NCBI GenBank assembly: GCA_017632855.1
Contig: JAGBQM010000014.1
Span: 1-64,000, forward strand
DNA length: 64,000 bases
Direction of reading: 5' to 3'
Source of the DNA: Aeriscardovia sp.
GTDB lineage: Bacteria > Actinomycetota > Actinomycetes > Actinomycetales > Bifidobacteriaceae
This document shows, piece by piece, positions 8,970-16,907 of the stretch (its first letter is position 1; the number at the start of each line of letters is the position of its first letter). The notes beneath the pieces are model-generated. The model saw only the letters and a program-made list of their open reading frames with translations. It was not told where the DNA came from and made no database searches. The position numbers and the translations under genes are program-made.

Positions 8970-10343
8970 ATGCAGGATAAAAAATATATTGAAATGACCC
9001 AGGCGCCGCTGGGAAGACTTATAACGAAAATGGCGATCCCATCGGTAGTTTCCAATATCGTCGGCATCAGCTACAGCCTTGTGGATGCCTTCTACGTAGG
9101 ATCGATGGGCGCGGCGGCCAGCGCGGCGGAGGGCGTATGCATGCCTGTGATAGTCGTCATACAGGCGTTCGGCCTGCTTTTGGGAATAGGCGCGGGAAAC
9201 AGGGTGTCGGTAGAGCTGGGCAAAAAGAACATAAAGAAGGCCGAGCAGCTGATTTCCACGGCCCTTTTCGGATCTATAGTTTTGGGGATAATTCTGGGGG
9301 GCCTTGGGCTGATGTTTCAGACCCCCCTCATCCACATTCTGGGTTCCACCCCCTCAGTAGACCCTTTGGCCAGGCAGTACCTTCAGCCCCTGCTCTGGAT
9401 CGCCCCCCTGTTTTGCGCTACCTACGTGTTGAACCCCGCCATGAGGTTTCAGGGCTACCCTACCGAATCCATGATCGCCATGATCGCGGGCGTAGTAGTA
9501 AACGCCGTCCTTGAGCCTATTTTCATGTTCGCGATGCATCTGGGGGTATTCGGGGCGGGCGTGGCCACCGCCATCGCCCAGGCCATAAGCTTTGTGATAA
9601 TGCTCTGGATTTACATAAAAAAAGCTACAGCCAAGCTGAGCGTGAAAATGATCTCCTTTAACGGCACGATGTGGAAGGAAATCTTTTCGGTAGGCTTTCC
9701 GAGCTTTATAAGGAACGGCCTTTTCGCGGTATCCTCGGATCTTCTCAACGTGGTATCGGCCGGATATGGGGCCGTGGCTATAAGCGCCATGACCATAGTG
9801 GGAAGAATCATCAATTTTGGAAACGTAATACAGGTGGGAATCGGACAGGGCTACCAACCCGTGTGCGGGTACAATTACGGGGCCAAAAAGTACGACAGGG
9901 TCCTTAAGGGCTACAACCTCATTTTGGCGGCCTCTTTCATTCTGCTGGTAATCATATGCATTCTGGAATTTATATTCGCCCCCCAGATAGTGGGCATCTT
10001 CATAGATAATTCCAGAGTGGTCTCCTACGGGGCGCTGGCGCTTCGCCTGCAGTGCGTGGACTTTTGGCTAAACGCTTATGTGGTGATGTCGAACATGATG
10101 CAGCAAAACCTGGGATACGTCGTGATAGCCTCCATTGTGGGCCTGGGCAACAACTGCATCTTCTTTATTCCCGCCCTTCTGATCTTCCCCCGCTTCTTCC
10201 ACTTTTTGGGCATCGCCATGTCTCAACCGGTGGCGATGCTGTGCACGGCTTTAATGACTTTGCCCCTCCAAATCTACGTTTTAAGGAGGCTGAAGAAAAA
10301 ACAAAGGAAGGAATCGGAAAAAGCCGTGAAAAAGACAGTGTAA
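8970..10343 (+). CDS. MATE-family multidrug/Na+ antiporter
   Basis: 457 residues with about twelve hydrophobic segments in two similar halves. The N-terminal half begins APLGRLITKMAIPSVVSNIVG and contains VDAFYVG, the hallmark of the first MATE repeat; the second half has VGRIINFGN---GIGQGYQPVCGYNYGAKKYDRV, the classic MATE signature. These inner-membrane proteins export cationic drugs or metabolites in exchange for Na+ or H+. The C-terminus is a short basic cytoplasmic tail. The gene is divergent from gluQ and stands alone. The substrate cannot be read from sequence. An alternative ATG eight codons downstream is possible. Confidence 0.9.
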   Translation: MQDKKYIEMTQAPLGRLITKMAIPSVVSNIVGISYSLVDAFYVGSMGAAASAAEGVCMPVIVVIQAFGLLLGIGAGNRVSVELGKKNIKKAEQLISTALFGSIVLGIILGGLGLMFQTPLIHILGSTPSVDPLARQYLQPLLWIAPLFCATYVLNPAMRFQGYPTESMIAMIAGVVVNAVLEPIFMFAMHLGVFGAGVATAIAQAISFVIMLWIYIKKATAKLSVKMISFNGTMWKEIFSVGFPSFIRNGLFAVSSDLLNVVSAGYGAVAISAMTIVGRIINFGNVIQVGIGQGYQPVCGYNYGAKKYDRVLKGYNLILAASFILLVIICILEFIFAPQIVGIFIDNSRVVSYGALALRLQCVDFWLNAYVVMSNMMQQNLGYVVIASIVGLGNNCIFFIPALLIFPRFFHFLGIAMSQPVAMLCTALMTLPLQIYVLRRLKKKQRKESEKAVKKTV

Positions 10344-10390
10344 ATTTTTTAGTTCCGCTTGTTAGACTATAAGTGAATAAGTGAGGTCGA

Positions 10391-11092
10391 ATGAGCATAC
10401 TCGATAGGTTTGAAAAACACGTTGAGCGCGGGGTCAACGGGGTGTTTTCCCGGTTCGGATCGAAAGATCTGCAGCCTGTTGATCTGTCCGGTGCGCTCGA
10501 AAAGGAAATGGATTCCAAAGCCAGGGTGATTTCCCAAAACAGGACCATAGTTCCAAACGAATACAGGTTCGAGCTGAGCACTCCTGATTTTGACAAGATA
10601 GAGGAGTGGGGCTCGGAATCCCTGGCAAATGAGCTGGCCGACGGGCTGACTAAGTACGCGGGCAACCAATCTTACAGCTTCGAGGGCCCCGTGACCGTGA
10701 TATTCGAGGAAAACCTCGATATCTCCAAAGGGGAATTTAAGCTGACAAGCGAAAGCGTTCAGGGCAACGCCGCCCCCGTCACCAATAAAAACGAGGCCAA
10801 AGATTTTCCCGTATTGGAGATTTCGGGACGCCAGTATTTGCTTACGGCGGCCAAGACCATAATCGGAAGGGGCTCCGACTGCGACATAGTTATAGACGAC
10901 CCCGGAATTTCAAGGAAGCATCTTGAAATCACCATCACTCCCAGAGGGGTTGTAGCCAGAGACCTGCATTCCACCAACGGGGTATACGTTGAAGGCCACC
11001 TCGTCCCCGCCGCCACTTTGATAGATGGCAATACGATTACCATAGGGAGAACGAGGATTTTATTCTGGGCTTCTTCCGAGCCGAGGTCCTGA
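10391..11092 (+). CDS. fhaA: FHA-domain protein FhaA (DUF3662)
   Basis: 233 residues. The first ~120 form a DUF3662 domain (begins MSILDRFEKHVERGVNGVFSR); the C-terminal ~90 are a forkhead-associated domain with GRGSDCDIVI, S-KH and STNGVYV, the residues that bind phosphothreonine. The linker is much shorter than in mycobacteria. FhaA proteins bind phosphorylated partners of PknA/PknB and help regulate peptidoglycan synthesis at the membrane. It opens a tightly packed operon that ends with pknB. Confidence 0.92.
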   Translation: MSILDRFEKHVERGVNGVFSRFGSKDLQPVDLSGALEKEMDSKARVISQNRTIVPNEYRFELSTPDFDKIEEWGSESLANELADGLTKYAGNQSYSFEGPVTVIFEENLDISKGEFKLTSESVQGNAAPVTNKNEAKDFPVLEISGRQYLLTAAKTIIGRGSDCDIVIDDPGISRKHLEITITPRGVVARDLHSTNGVYVEGHLVPAATLIDGNTITIGRTRILFWASSEPRS

Positions 11093-11112
11093 TTGGGATT
11101 TAGGGCTCTCTT

Positions 11113-11700
11113 ATGACCGAATTGACGTATGCGGTTCTGAAGTACAGTTTTATTCTCGCGCTGATACTTTTCGCATGGCTCGCGGTCCGTTCTTTGCACA
11201 AGGATGTGTCGGCTTTTCTGCCCTCCAGGGACAAGTGGGTGAGGAAGAGGAAAAAGCAAATGAAGGAAGCTAAAAACGAGGCCGCTTTTTCCCCTTCCCC
11301 CGCCCCTTCCCCTTCCCCTTCTTCGACTCCTCCTTCTGCGGCCCAAACTTCCATCGTCTCTCTGGTGACGCACGTCCCTCCTTCCCCTTCCCCGATTTCG
11401 CCTTCGCGAAGCGACACCACCGTCCTTGTAATAGTGGACGGGCAAAACGCCGGCATGACTTTCCCCCTCCCCCCTTCCTGCACCGTGGGCAGGGCTTTAG
11501 ACAACTCCATCGTCGTTTCAGATCAATTCATCTCTTCCCATCACGCCAAAATATACAAAAGCAAAAAAGGGGAATGGGTTCTGGAAGATTTGGGATCCAC
11601 CAATGGCACATATCTGGATGAAAAACAAATTGCCGGACCCGTCATAATAAAACCCGGGCAGCTGATACGCCTGGGAGCTACTTCCTTTGAGCTGAGGTAG
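11113..11700 (+). CDS. fhaB: FHA-domain membrane protein FhaB/FipA
   Basis: 195 residues: an N-terminal membrane helix (residues ~8-28, KYSFILALILFAWLAV), a basic and then Pro/Ser-rich linker (~40-100), and a C-terminal FHA domain with VGRALDNSIVV, S-HHAKI and GSTNGTYL. In other actinobacteria FhaB is a phosphothreonine-binding partner of the division and wall-synthesis machinery, phosphorylated by PknA/PknB. It follows fhaA by 20 bases and precedes pstP by two. Confidence 0.9.
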   Translation: MTELTYAVLKYSFILALILFAWLAVRSLHKDVSAFLPSRDKWVRKRKKQMKEAKNEAAFSPSPAPSPSPSSTPPSAAQTSIVSLVTHVPPSPSPISPSRSDTTVLVIVDGQNAGMTFPLPPSCTVGRALDNSIVVSDQFISSHHAKIYKSKKGEWVLEDLGSTNGTYLDEKQIAGPVIIKPGQLIRLGATSFELR

Positions 11701-11702
11701 GG

Positions 11703-13124
11703 ATGGAGCTGCATCTCTCTTCCTCCCTTGTAAGCGATAAAGGGTATGTGAGAAAAGACAATCAGGATTCCGGATTCGCCGGAGCCACCCTGGCCGCCGT
11801 GGCCGACGGCATGGGGGGCCATGCCGGGGGCGCCACGGCTTCCACCATAGCTATCAGGGCCCTCAGCCACATGGAGCACCCCAAAGCCTTCAGGCACAAT
11901 GTGGAGGCGGTGTGCAGGGCCGCGGAAAAAAGCATCCTTCTCGCCCATGACGCCATAGTGGGAAAGGCGTCCAAAGAAAAGGCGCTTTCAGGAATGGGCA
12001 CCACGGTAGACGCCCTGCTTTTGATAAACGGATACTGGGTGCTGGCCCATATAGGGGATTCCAGGGTCTACCTTCTTCAAAACGGGAAATTAATCCGCCT
12101 CACCCACGATCACAGCTATGTGCAGTACCTTATAGACTCCTCCGTCCTCACCGAAGAAGAGGCCAAAATCCATCCCCAGAAAAACGTCGTTATGAGGGTG
12201 GTAGGGGACTTCAACATCAACCCCCTCCCCGATATCTGCGTGAGGAAGGCCAAACCCGGAGACAGGTGCCTGCTTTGCTCCGACGGCCTGTCGGGGTCTT
12301 TGGAAGACAGCACCATAGAAGACACCCTTCAGAAAATCAAAGACGAAGAGCTTTGCGCCCAGACCCTTGTAAACATGGCCTTGAAAGCCGGAAGTTCCGA
12401 CAATATTACCGCCGTAGTGGCAGACTGCCTTCAGGGATCCGCCCCCCGGGGGCCTGCTCTGATAGCGGGGGCAGTGGAAGAGAGCCTGGAGTCCATAATC
12501 GCAACTACGCGCGAAAAGGTGAAAATCGCCCCTCCCCTCATAGAGGAGGATTCGCCTTTAAAAAGGGCAAGCGATCTTTTGCGGGAGGCGGAGGAAAAGG
12601 AAGAAGAGGCTGAAAGAAAAAAGGCGCAAGCCGCAAAGGCGAAAGAGAAAAAGGACAAGAAGAAAGATCCTTCCGCTTTTGACGAGCCCCCGGCGGATAC
12701 GGCTGAAATTCCGATAGTAAGCGGAAAGAACCTGAATCCTGCAGATCCCGTGGATGCCGAAGTTTTGGAGCAGTACGGAAAGGAGGAGATCCGGGAGAAC
12801 AAAAAGAGGCGCAAGAGGTGGAAAACGACCGTTTGGATATTTTTATGCTTCTGCCTCGCTACAATACTTTCCGTAGGGGGATACCTTTTTTACTGGAGTC
12901 AAACGCAGTACTACGTGGGCGAATGGGAAGGCTATGTGGCAGTTTACAAGGGGGTCTCTACGGATATTTTGGGAATCAGGCTTTCTCACCTCGAGCAGCC
13001 TACGGATATGAGCACCTCTTCCCTTCCCCCCTCCCTGCGCCAGCAGCTTCAAGAGGGCATTCACGCCTCTTCCCTTTCCCAGGCCCTCCAAAAGGCCGAT
13101 GATTTGAAAGCGGGGAAGGCGTAA
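11703..13124 (+). CDS. pstP: PP2C-family serine/threonine phosphatase PstP
   Basis: 473 residues. The phosphatase domain (1-240) has all metal-binding motifs of the PPM family: RKDNQDSG, VADGMGGHAGG, GMGTT, HIGDSRVYL, CSDGLSG and SDNITAV. A Lys/Glu-rich charged linker (~265-370), one membrane helix (~378-400, VWIFLCFCLATILSVGGYLFYW) and an extracytoplasmic tail follow. PstP removes phosphate from PknA, PknB and their FHA-bound substrates. The start is two bases after the fhaB stop, indicating coupled translation. Confidence 0.93.
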   Translation: MELHLSSSLVSDKGYVRKDNQDSGFAGATLAAVADGMGGHAGGATASTIAIRALSHMEHPKAFRHNVEAVCRAAEKSILLAHDAIVGKASKEKALSGMGTTVDALLLINGYWVLAHIGDSRVYLLQNGKLIRLTHDHSYVQYLIDSSVLTEEEAKIHPQKNVVMRVVGDFNINPLPDICVRKAKPGDRCLLCSDGLSGSLEDSTIEDTLQKIKDEELCAQTLVNMALKAGSSDNITAVVADCLQGSAPRGPALIAGAVEESLESIIATTREKVKIAPPLIEEDSPLKRASDLLREAEEKEEEAERKKAQAAKAKEKKDKKKDPSAFDEPPADTAEIPIVSGKNLNPADPVDAEVLEQYGKEEIRENKKRRKRWKTTVWIFLCFCLATILSVGGYLFYWSQTQYYVGEWEGYVAVYKGVSTDILGIRLSHLEQPTDMSTSSLPPSLRQQLQEGIHASSLSQALQKADDLKAGKA

Positions 13125-13126
13125 AA

Positions 13127-14512
13127 ATGAGAAAGCCTCCCGAAAAAGCGAAAAGGCCGTCCAAGGGCAAAAGGATATACCTTACCCTTTTCGCCCTGTT
13201 TATAGGGTGTTTGGCTTTCTCATCCATGATGCTGAAGCTTTCCGGCAAAATTTCATGGCCCTATCTGCTTGCTGGAGGCATTGACTGCGCCTTCGGCGTC
13301 CTCTTGACGGTCCTTGTAGACAAAAAGATTCCAAACAGCATAAAGGCTATAGTCCCAGTGGGCCTCCTTCTTTCCCTGATTGGAATAACGCAAATCACCA
13401 GAATCGACCTGGAATACGCCCAAAACGGTTCCGCCACCGATTTTGGACTGAGGCAAATGATCTGGCTGGCGGTGGCCCTTGCCCTTTCCTCTTTTTTCGT
13501 CGCCTTCTTTGCCGACTACAGGAAGCTTCGCCGCCTCTCCTACGCCTTTATGGCCATAGGCCTCATTCTTTTGGCGCTCCCTTTGGCGCCGGGAATCGGA
13601 GAAAGGGTGAACGGGGCGAAAGTATGGGTGAAGTTCGGAGGCTTTTCATGGCAGCCCTGCGAATTTGCGAAGCTGTTTTTGGCCATCTTCTTCGCTTCCT
13701 ACCTCTTTACCCACAGGGATAAGTTTCAGGAAAAGTCAAAAGCGGGGAAGGGGAAGTTGCCAAGGCTTAAGGATACGGGGCCGCTGGCAGCCGTGTGGAT
13801 CCTTGTGGCCGTGATTTTAGTGGCAGAGGGGGACCTGGGAATTTGCCTCATGTTTTTCGCCCTGTTTACGGGCATGGTGTATGTGGCAAGCAAGAAGAAA
13901 ATATGGGTGCTGTGCGGAGTGGTGGCCTTCATCATCCTCTTCTTCGCCTCCGCAGGCCTGTTTCCGACATTTTCTTCCCGCATCGACATCTGGCTCCACC
14001 CCTTCTCCAAGCAGCTTTACACCCGCTCTTACGGAAGTTCCTACCAGATTGTTCAGGGCCTGTTCGCCTTAGGGGCGGGCGGCCTTTTCGGCACGGGATT
14101 CGGGGAAGGGTATCCGGCCCTCACCCCCTTCGCAAATTCCGACTTCATTTATTCCTCCCTCACCGAACAGATGGGATTTGTGGGAATATGCCTCTTGCTT
14201 TTGATGTACCTGTGCCTTATAACGGCCGGATTCGTCATAGCCATGAGGACCGACGACGGTTTTGGAAAGCTTTTGGCTTCCGGCCTGGTGTTTTCTTTGG
14301 CCTTCCAAATTTTTACGATAGCCGGGGGAATCACCCTGGTCCTCCCCCTGACGGGCCTGACGATGCCTTTCCTGGCTTCCGGAGGATCCAGCCTCACCGC
14401 CGACTGGCTGATTTTGATGCTCCTTTTAGTCATCGACAAATCCCCCAGGCCCACCGGTTCTGAAAACGGCACCGGGCTTTTAGACCTTTCGGCTCTTAGG
14501 AGGTCAAGGTGA
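13127..14512 (+). CDS. FtsW/RodA-family SEDS peptidoglycan polymerase
   Basis: 461 residues with about twelve membrane segments. SEDS hallmarks include GAKVWVKFGGFSWQPCEFAKL near residue 170, the long extracytoplasmic loop with YGSSYQIVQGLFALG-GGLFGTGFGEG near 305, and the C-terminal TGLTMPFLASGGSS. SEDS proteins polymerise lipid II and work with a class B PBP, normally the next gene. The basic N-terminus PPEKAKRPSKGKR is cytoplasmic. It lies two bases after pstP, and its stop overlaps the GTG of pbpA. Position in the pkn cluster corresponds to actinobacterial RodA (often annotated FtsW). Confidence 0.9.
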   Translation: MRKPPEKAKRPSKGKRIYLTLFALFIGCLAFSSMMLKLSGKISWPYLLAGGIDCAFGVLLTVLVDKKIPNSIKAIVPVGLLLSLIGITQITRIDLEYAQNGSATDFGLRQMIWLAVALALSSFFVAFFADYRKLRRLSYAFMAIGLILLALPLAPGIGERVNGAKVWVKFGGFSWQPCEFAKLFLAIFFASYLFTHRDKFQEKSKAGKGKLPRLKDTGPLAAVWILVAVILVAEGDLGICLMFFALFTGMVYVASKKKIWVLCGVVAFIILFFASAGLFPTFSSRIDIWLHPFSKQLYTRSYGSSYQIVQGLFALGAGGLFGTGFGEGYPALTPFANSDFIYSSLTEQMGFVGICLLLLMYLCLITAGFVIAMRTDDGFGKLLASGLVFSLAFQIFTIAGGITLVLPLTGLTMPFLASGGSSLTADWLILMLLLVIDKSPRPTGSENGTGLLDLSALRRSR

Positions 14513-15939
14513 ATAAGTCCATGCGCCAGCTTTTCATCGCCGTTTTGGTGCTGTTTCTCATAATTACCTGTTCCACCTTCTTTTGGTCCATCATCTACGC
14601 CCCCTCTTTGGATGCTAACCCGGAAAATACGGCGGCCTTCTACCATGAAGTAGGGATGGCCAGAGGCGAAATTTTGTCGTCCGGCGGGGAAATTCTGGCT
14701 TTGAGCCAGAAAAGCGATGACTCTTTCAACTACCAGCGTTCCTACCCCAAGGGGGAGGCCTTCGCTCCCGTGACAGGGTTCTTTTCTATTGCCGCCCCCC
14801 CCAGCCAGGGCGTGGAGATGAGCTATGACAAAGTGCTTTCCAGCGGCAACGGGAGCGTATGGCAGCAAAAGTTCGAATCCATTTTTGACGGCCAGGAAGA
14901 GGGGGAGGTGAATGTGGAAACCAATATAGAGGCCCCCCTCCAGCAGTACTCCTATTCCCTTCTCAAGGGAAAGACCGGAGCCGTCGTAGTGATGAACGCC
15001 AAGTCGGGAGCCATTTTGACTTTGGCCACCTCTCCCAGCTACAACCCCAACCTGCTGGCCGTCCACAATTCCCAGGAGGCCCGATCCCTCTATTCCTCCC
15101 TCTCTCAAAGGGGGTTCCTTACGGATTTGGCCACTTCCTACCTGATAAACCCGGGCTCCACTTTCAATATCCTCACTTCTTCTCTCGCCCTTCAAAAAGG
15201 AATGGGACTTGCCGATCAGATTTCCGCTCCTACGACTTTCAAGCTTCCTTCCGGAATGGTGATAGCCAACAGGGTCTATTACCCCTCATACAGCATGGAA
15301 AGCAAAATGGCCCTCTCCGAGGCTTTTTCCTATTCCTCCTCTACGGCCTTCGCGATCCTTGCCCAGAAATTCGGGTCCCAAGCCCTGAAAAAGGAAGCGG
15401 CCTCGTTTGGATTCGGATCCCCAATACAAATCTGCGGGGAAAAGGGAAGCGGCTCTCCGATGCTCTCTTCGGCTTCATCTCTTGGAAATGTGGGAGATGA
15501 AGAAAACCTTGCTTTGGCGGGGGCAGGAGAAGGGAGCGCAGGAGTCACGCTCCTTCAGGAAGCCATGATGGTAGGCGCCATAGCGGACGGCGGAACGGTC
15601 ATGAAGCCGGAACTTGTGAAAAGAACCCTCTCTTCCAGCCTCGAAGTCCTTTCCTCTTCCATCCCTTCCCGCCTCTCCTCCCCCCTCACCTCTTCCCAGG
15701 CCGGCCAGATTGAATCCATGATGGAAAACCTTACGAAGGTGCAGGACCCCTCTTTGGGCCCGCTCGCCTCCGTCATGGCCCAGGTCAAAGACCCTTCCCA
15801 GGCCGATCGCAGCGATGGCTTGGCCGCAGGATTTTCCGCTTCGAATCCGGATACGGTAGTGGCGGTAATGCTTCAAAACGCCACATCCTCCCAGGCCGCT
15901 TCCCTTATGGACAGCGTAATAAAAGAGGCTGAAAAATGA
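14509..15939 (+). CDS. pbpA: PbpA-like class B penicillin-binding protein, catalytically degenerate
   Basis: 476 residues starting at a GTG that overlaps the ftsW stop (GTGA). There is one N-terminal membrane helix (~8-28) and then the extracytoplasmic PbpA fold (ARGEILSSGGEILA, GAVVVMNAKSGAIL, ATSPSYNPN). The transpeptidase motifs are altered: SxxK reads S217-T-F-N220 (PGSTFN for PGSTFK), SxN reads S276-S-S278 (SSSTAFA for S-x-NTAFA), and where KTGT is expected the text is QVKDPS. All three motifs of a working transpeptidase are thus lost while the frame and fold are kept. Probably a pseudoenzyme acting as partner of the SEDS polymerase; that role is inference. About 20 residues shorter than usual. 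Confidence 0.88.
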   Translation: MNKSMRQLFIAVLVLFLIITCSTFFWSIIYAPSLDANPENTAAFYHEVGMARGEILSSGGEILALSQKSDDSFNYQRSYPKGEAFAPVTGFFSIAAPPSQGVEMSYDKVLSSGNGSVWQQKFESIFDGQEEGEVNVETNIEAPLQQYSYSLLKGKTGAVVVMNAKSGAILTLATSPSYNPNLLAVHNSQEARSLYSSLSQRGFLTDLATSYLINPGSTFNILTSSLALQKGMGLADQISAPTTFKLPSGMVIANRVYYPSYSMESKMALSEAFSYSSSTAFAILAQKFGSQALKKEAASFGFGSPIQICGEKGSGSPMLSSASSLGNVGDEENLALAGAGEGSAGVTLLQEAMMVGAIADGGTVMKPELVKRTLSSSLEVLSSSIPSRLSSPLTSSQAGQIESMMENLTKVQDPSLGPLASVMAQVKDPSQADRSDGLAAGFSASNPDTVVAVMLQNATSSQAASLMDSVIKEAEK

Positions 15940-16907
15940 AGCTGATTGAGGGCCAAATCATCCACAGCCGCTACAGGCTTGAAAAACGCGTAGCGCAAGG
16001 CGGCATGGGAGAAGTGTGGAAGGCCTACGATCTTGGAGCGAGGAGGGAAGTGGCTGTCAAAGCCCTCAGAGGGGATCTGGAAGAAAATTCGTCAAGGCTT
16101 GAAAGAATGAGGATAGAAGCTAAAAACTCCGCCTATCTCGCCCATCCCGCCATAGCGGCGCTTTTCGACTACTACGAAAACAACGGCATGGGGTTTTTGA
16201 TAATGGAATACATCCCATGGCCTTCCCTGGCCCAGCTTTATAAGGAAGAGGGGAGGGTGGCTCCCAAAAAGCTCCTCCCTTTGATTTCCCAGGTAGCCAA
16301 GGGGCTGTATGTAGCGCATAAAAACGGCGTCATCCACAGAGACATCAAGCCCGCAAACATTATGGTCAGCCCGGAAGGGAAGGTAAAAATAACCGATTTC
16401 GGAGTGAGCTACTCGGCCAATCAAGCTCAAATCACCCAGGCCGGAAGAGTGGTGGGCACCGCCCAGTATATCGCCCCCGAACAGGCCAAAGGCCTTAAAC
16501 CTCTTCCCCAAAGCGACATATATTCGCTTGGGATCGTGCTCTACGAAGGGCTAAGCGGCTACAGGCCCTTCACCGGCACAGCCCCCGTAGACATCGCCGC
16601 AGCCCAGGTCAACGACCCCGTCCCCGATCTTCCTTTCGACATCCCTGAGGAATTGGCTAGTTATGTTATGGTTATGTTAGAGAAAAACCCTGCCCATAGG
16701 CCCCGGAGCGCTTTAGATGTGGCAAATGACCTAGACCATATCTTGGAGGATATCAAGAATAAAGTGATACCGAGAAAAGTTTCCAGCTATCCTCACCCCG
16801 TAAAGTACTACATACACACGGATGCCATGAAGGCATACAAGCTTATGGAGGGCATCCTTCCTTCAACCGGCATTCCCGCCGGATTTGAGAAAGAGAGTTT
16901 CAGATGA
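15936..16907 (+). CDS. pknA: Serine/threonine protein kinase PknA
   Basis: 323 residues: a complete Hanks-type kinase domain (about 9-275) with the glycine loop AQGGMGEVW, the lysine in EVAVKAL, catalytic HRDIKPANIM, the DFGVSYS magnesium loop and YIAPEQAKG. A short tail follows without the transmembrane helix of mycobacterial PknA, so this one appears cytosolic. The start overlaps the pbpA stop (ATGA) and the stop overlaps the pknB start. PknA and PknB phosphorylate division and wall-synthesis proteins including the FHA partners encoded upstream. Confidence 0.93.
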   Translation: MKLIEGQIIHSRYRLEKRVAQGGMGEVWKAYDLGARREVAVKALRGDLEENSSRLERMRIEAKNSAYLAHPAIAALFDYYENNGMGFLIMEYIPWPSLAQLYKEEGRVAPKKLLPLISQVAKGLYVAHKNGVIHRDIKPANIMVSPEGKVKITDFGVSYSANQAQITQAGRVVGTAQYIAPEQAKGLKPLPQSDIYSLGIVLYEGLSGYRPFTGTAPVDIAAAQVNDPVPDLPFDIPEELASYVMVMLEKNPAHRPRSALDVANDLDHILEDIKNKVIPRKVSSYPHPVKYYIHTDAMKAYKLMEGILPSTGIPAGFEKESFR

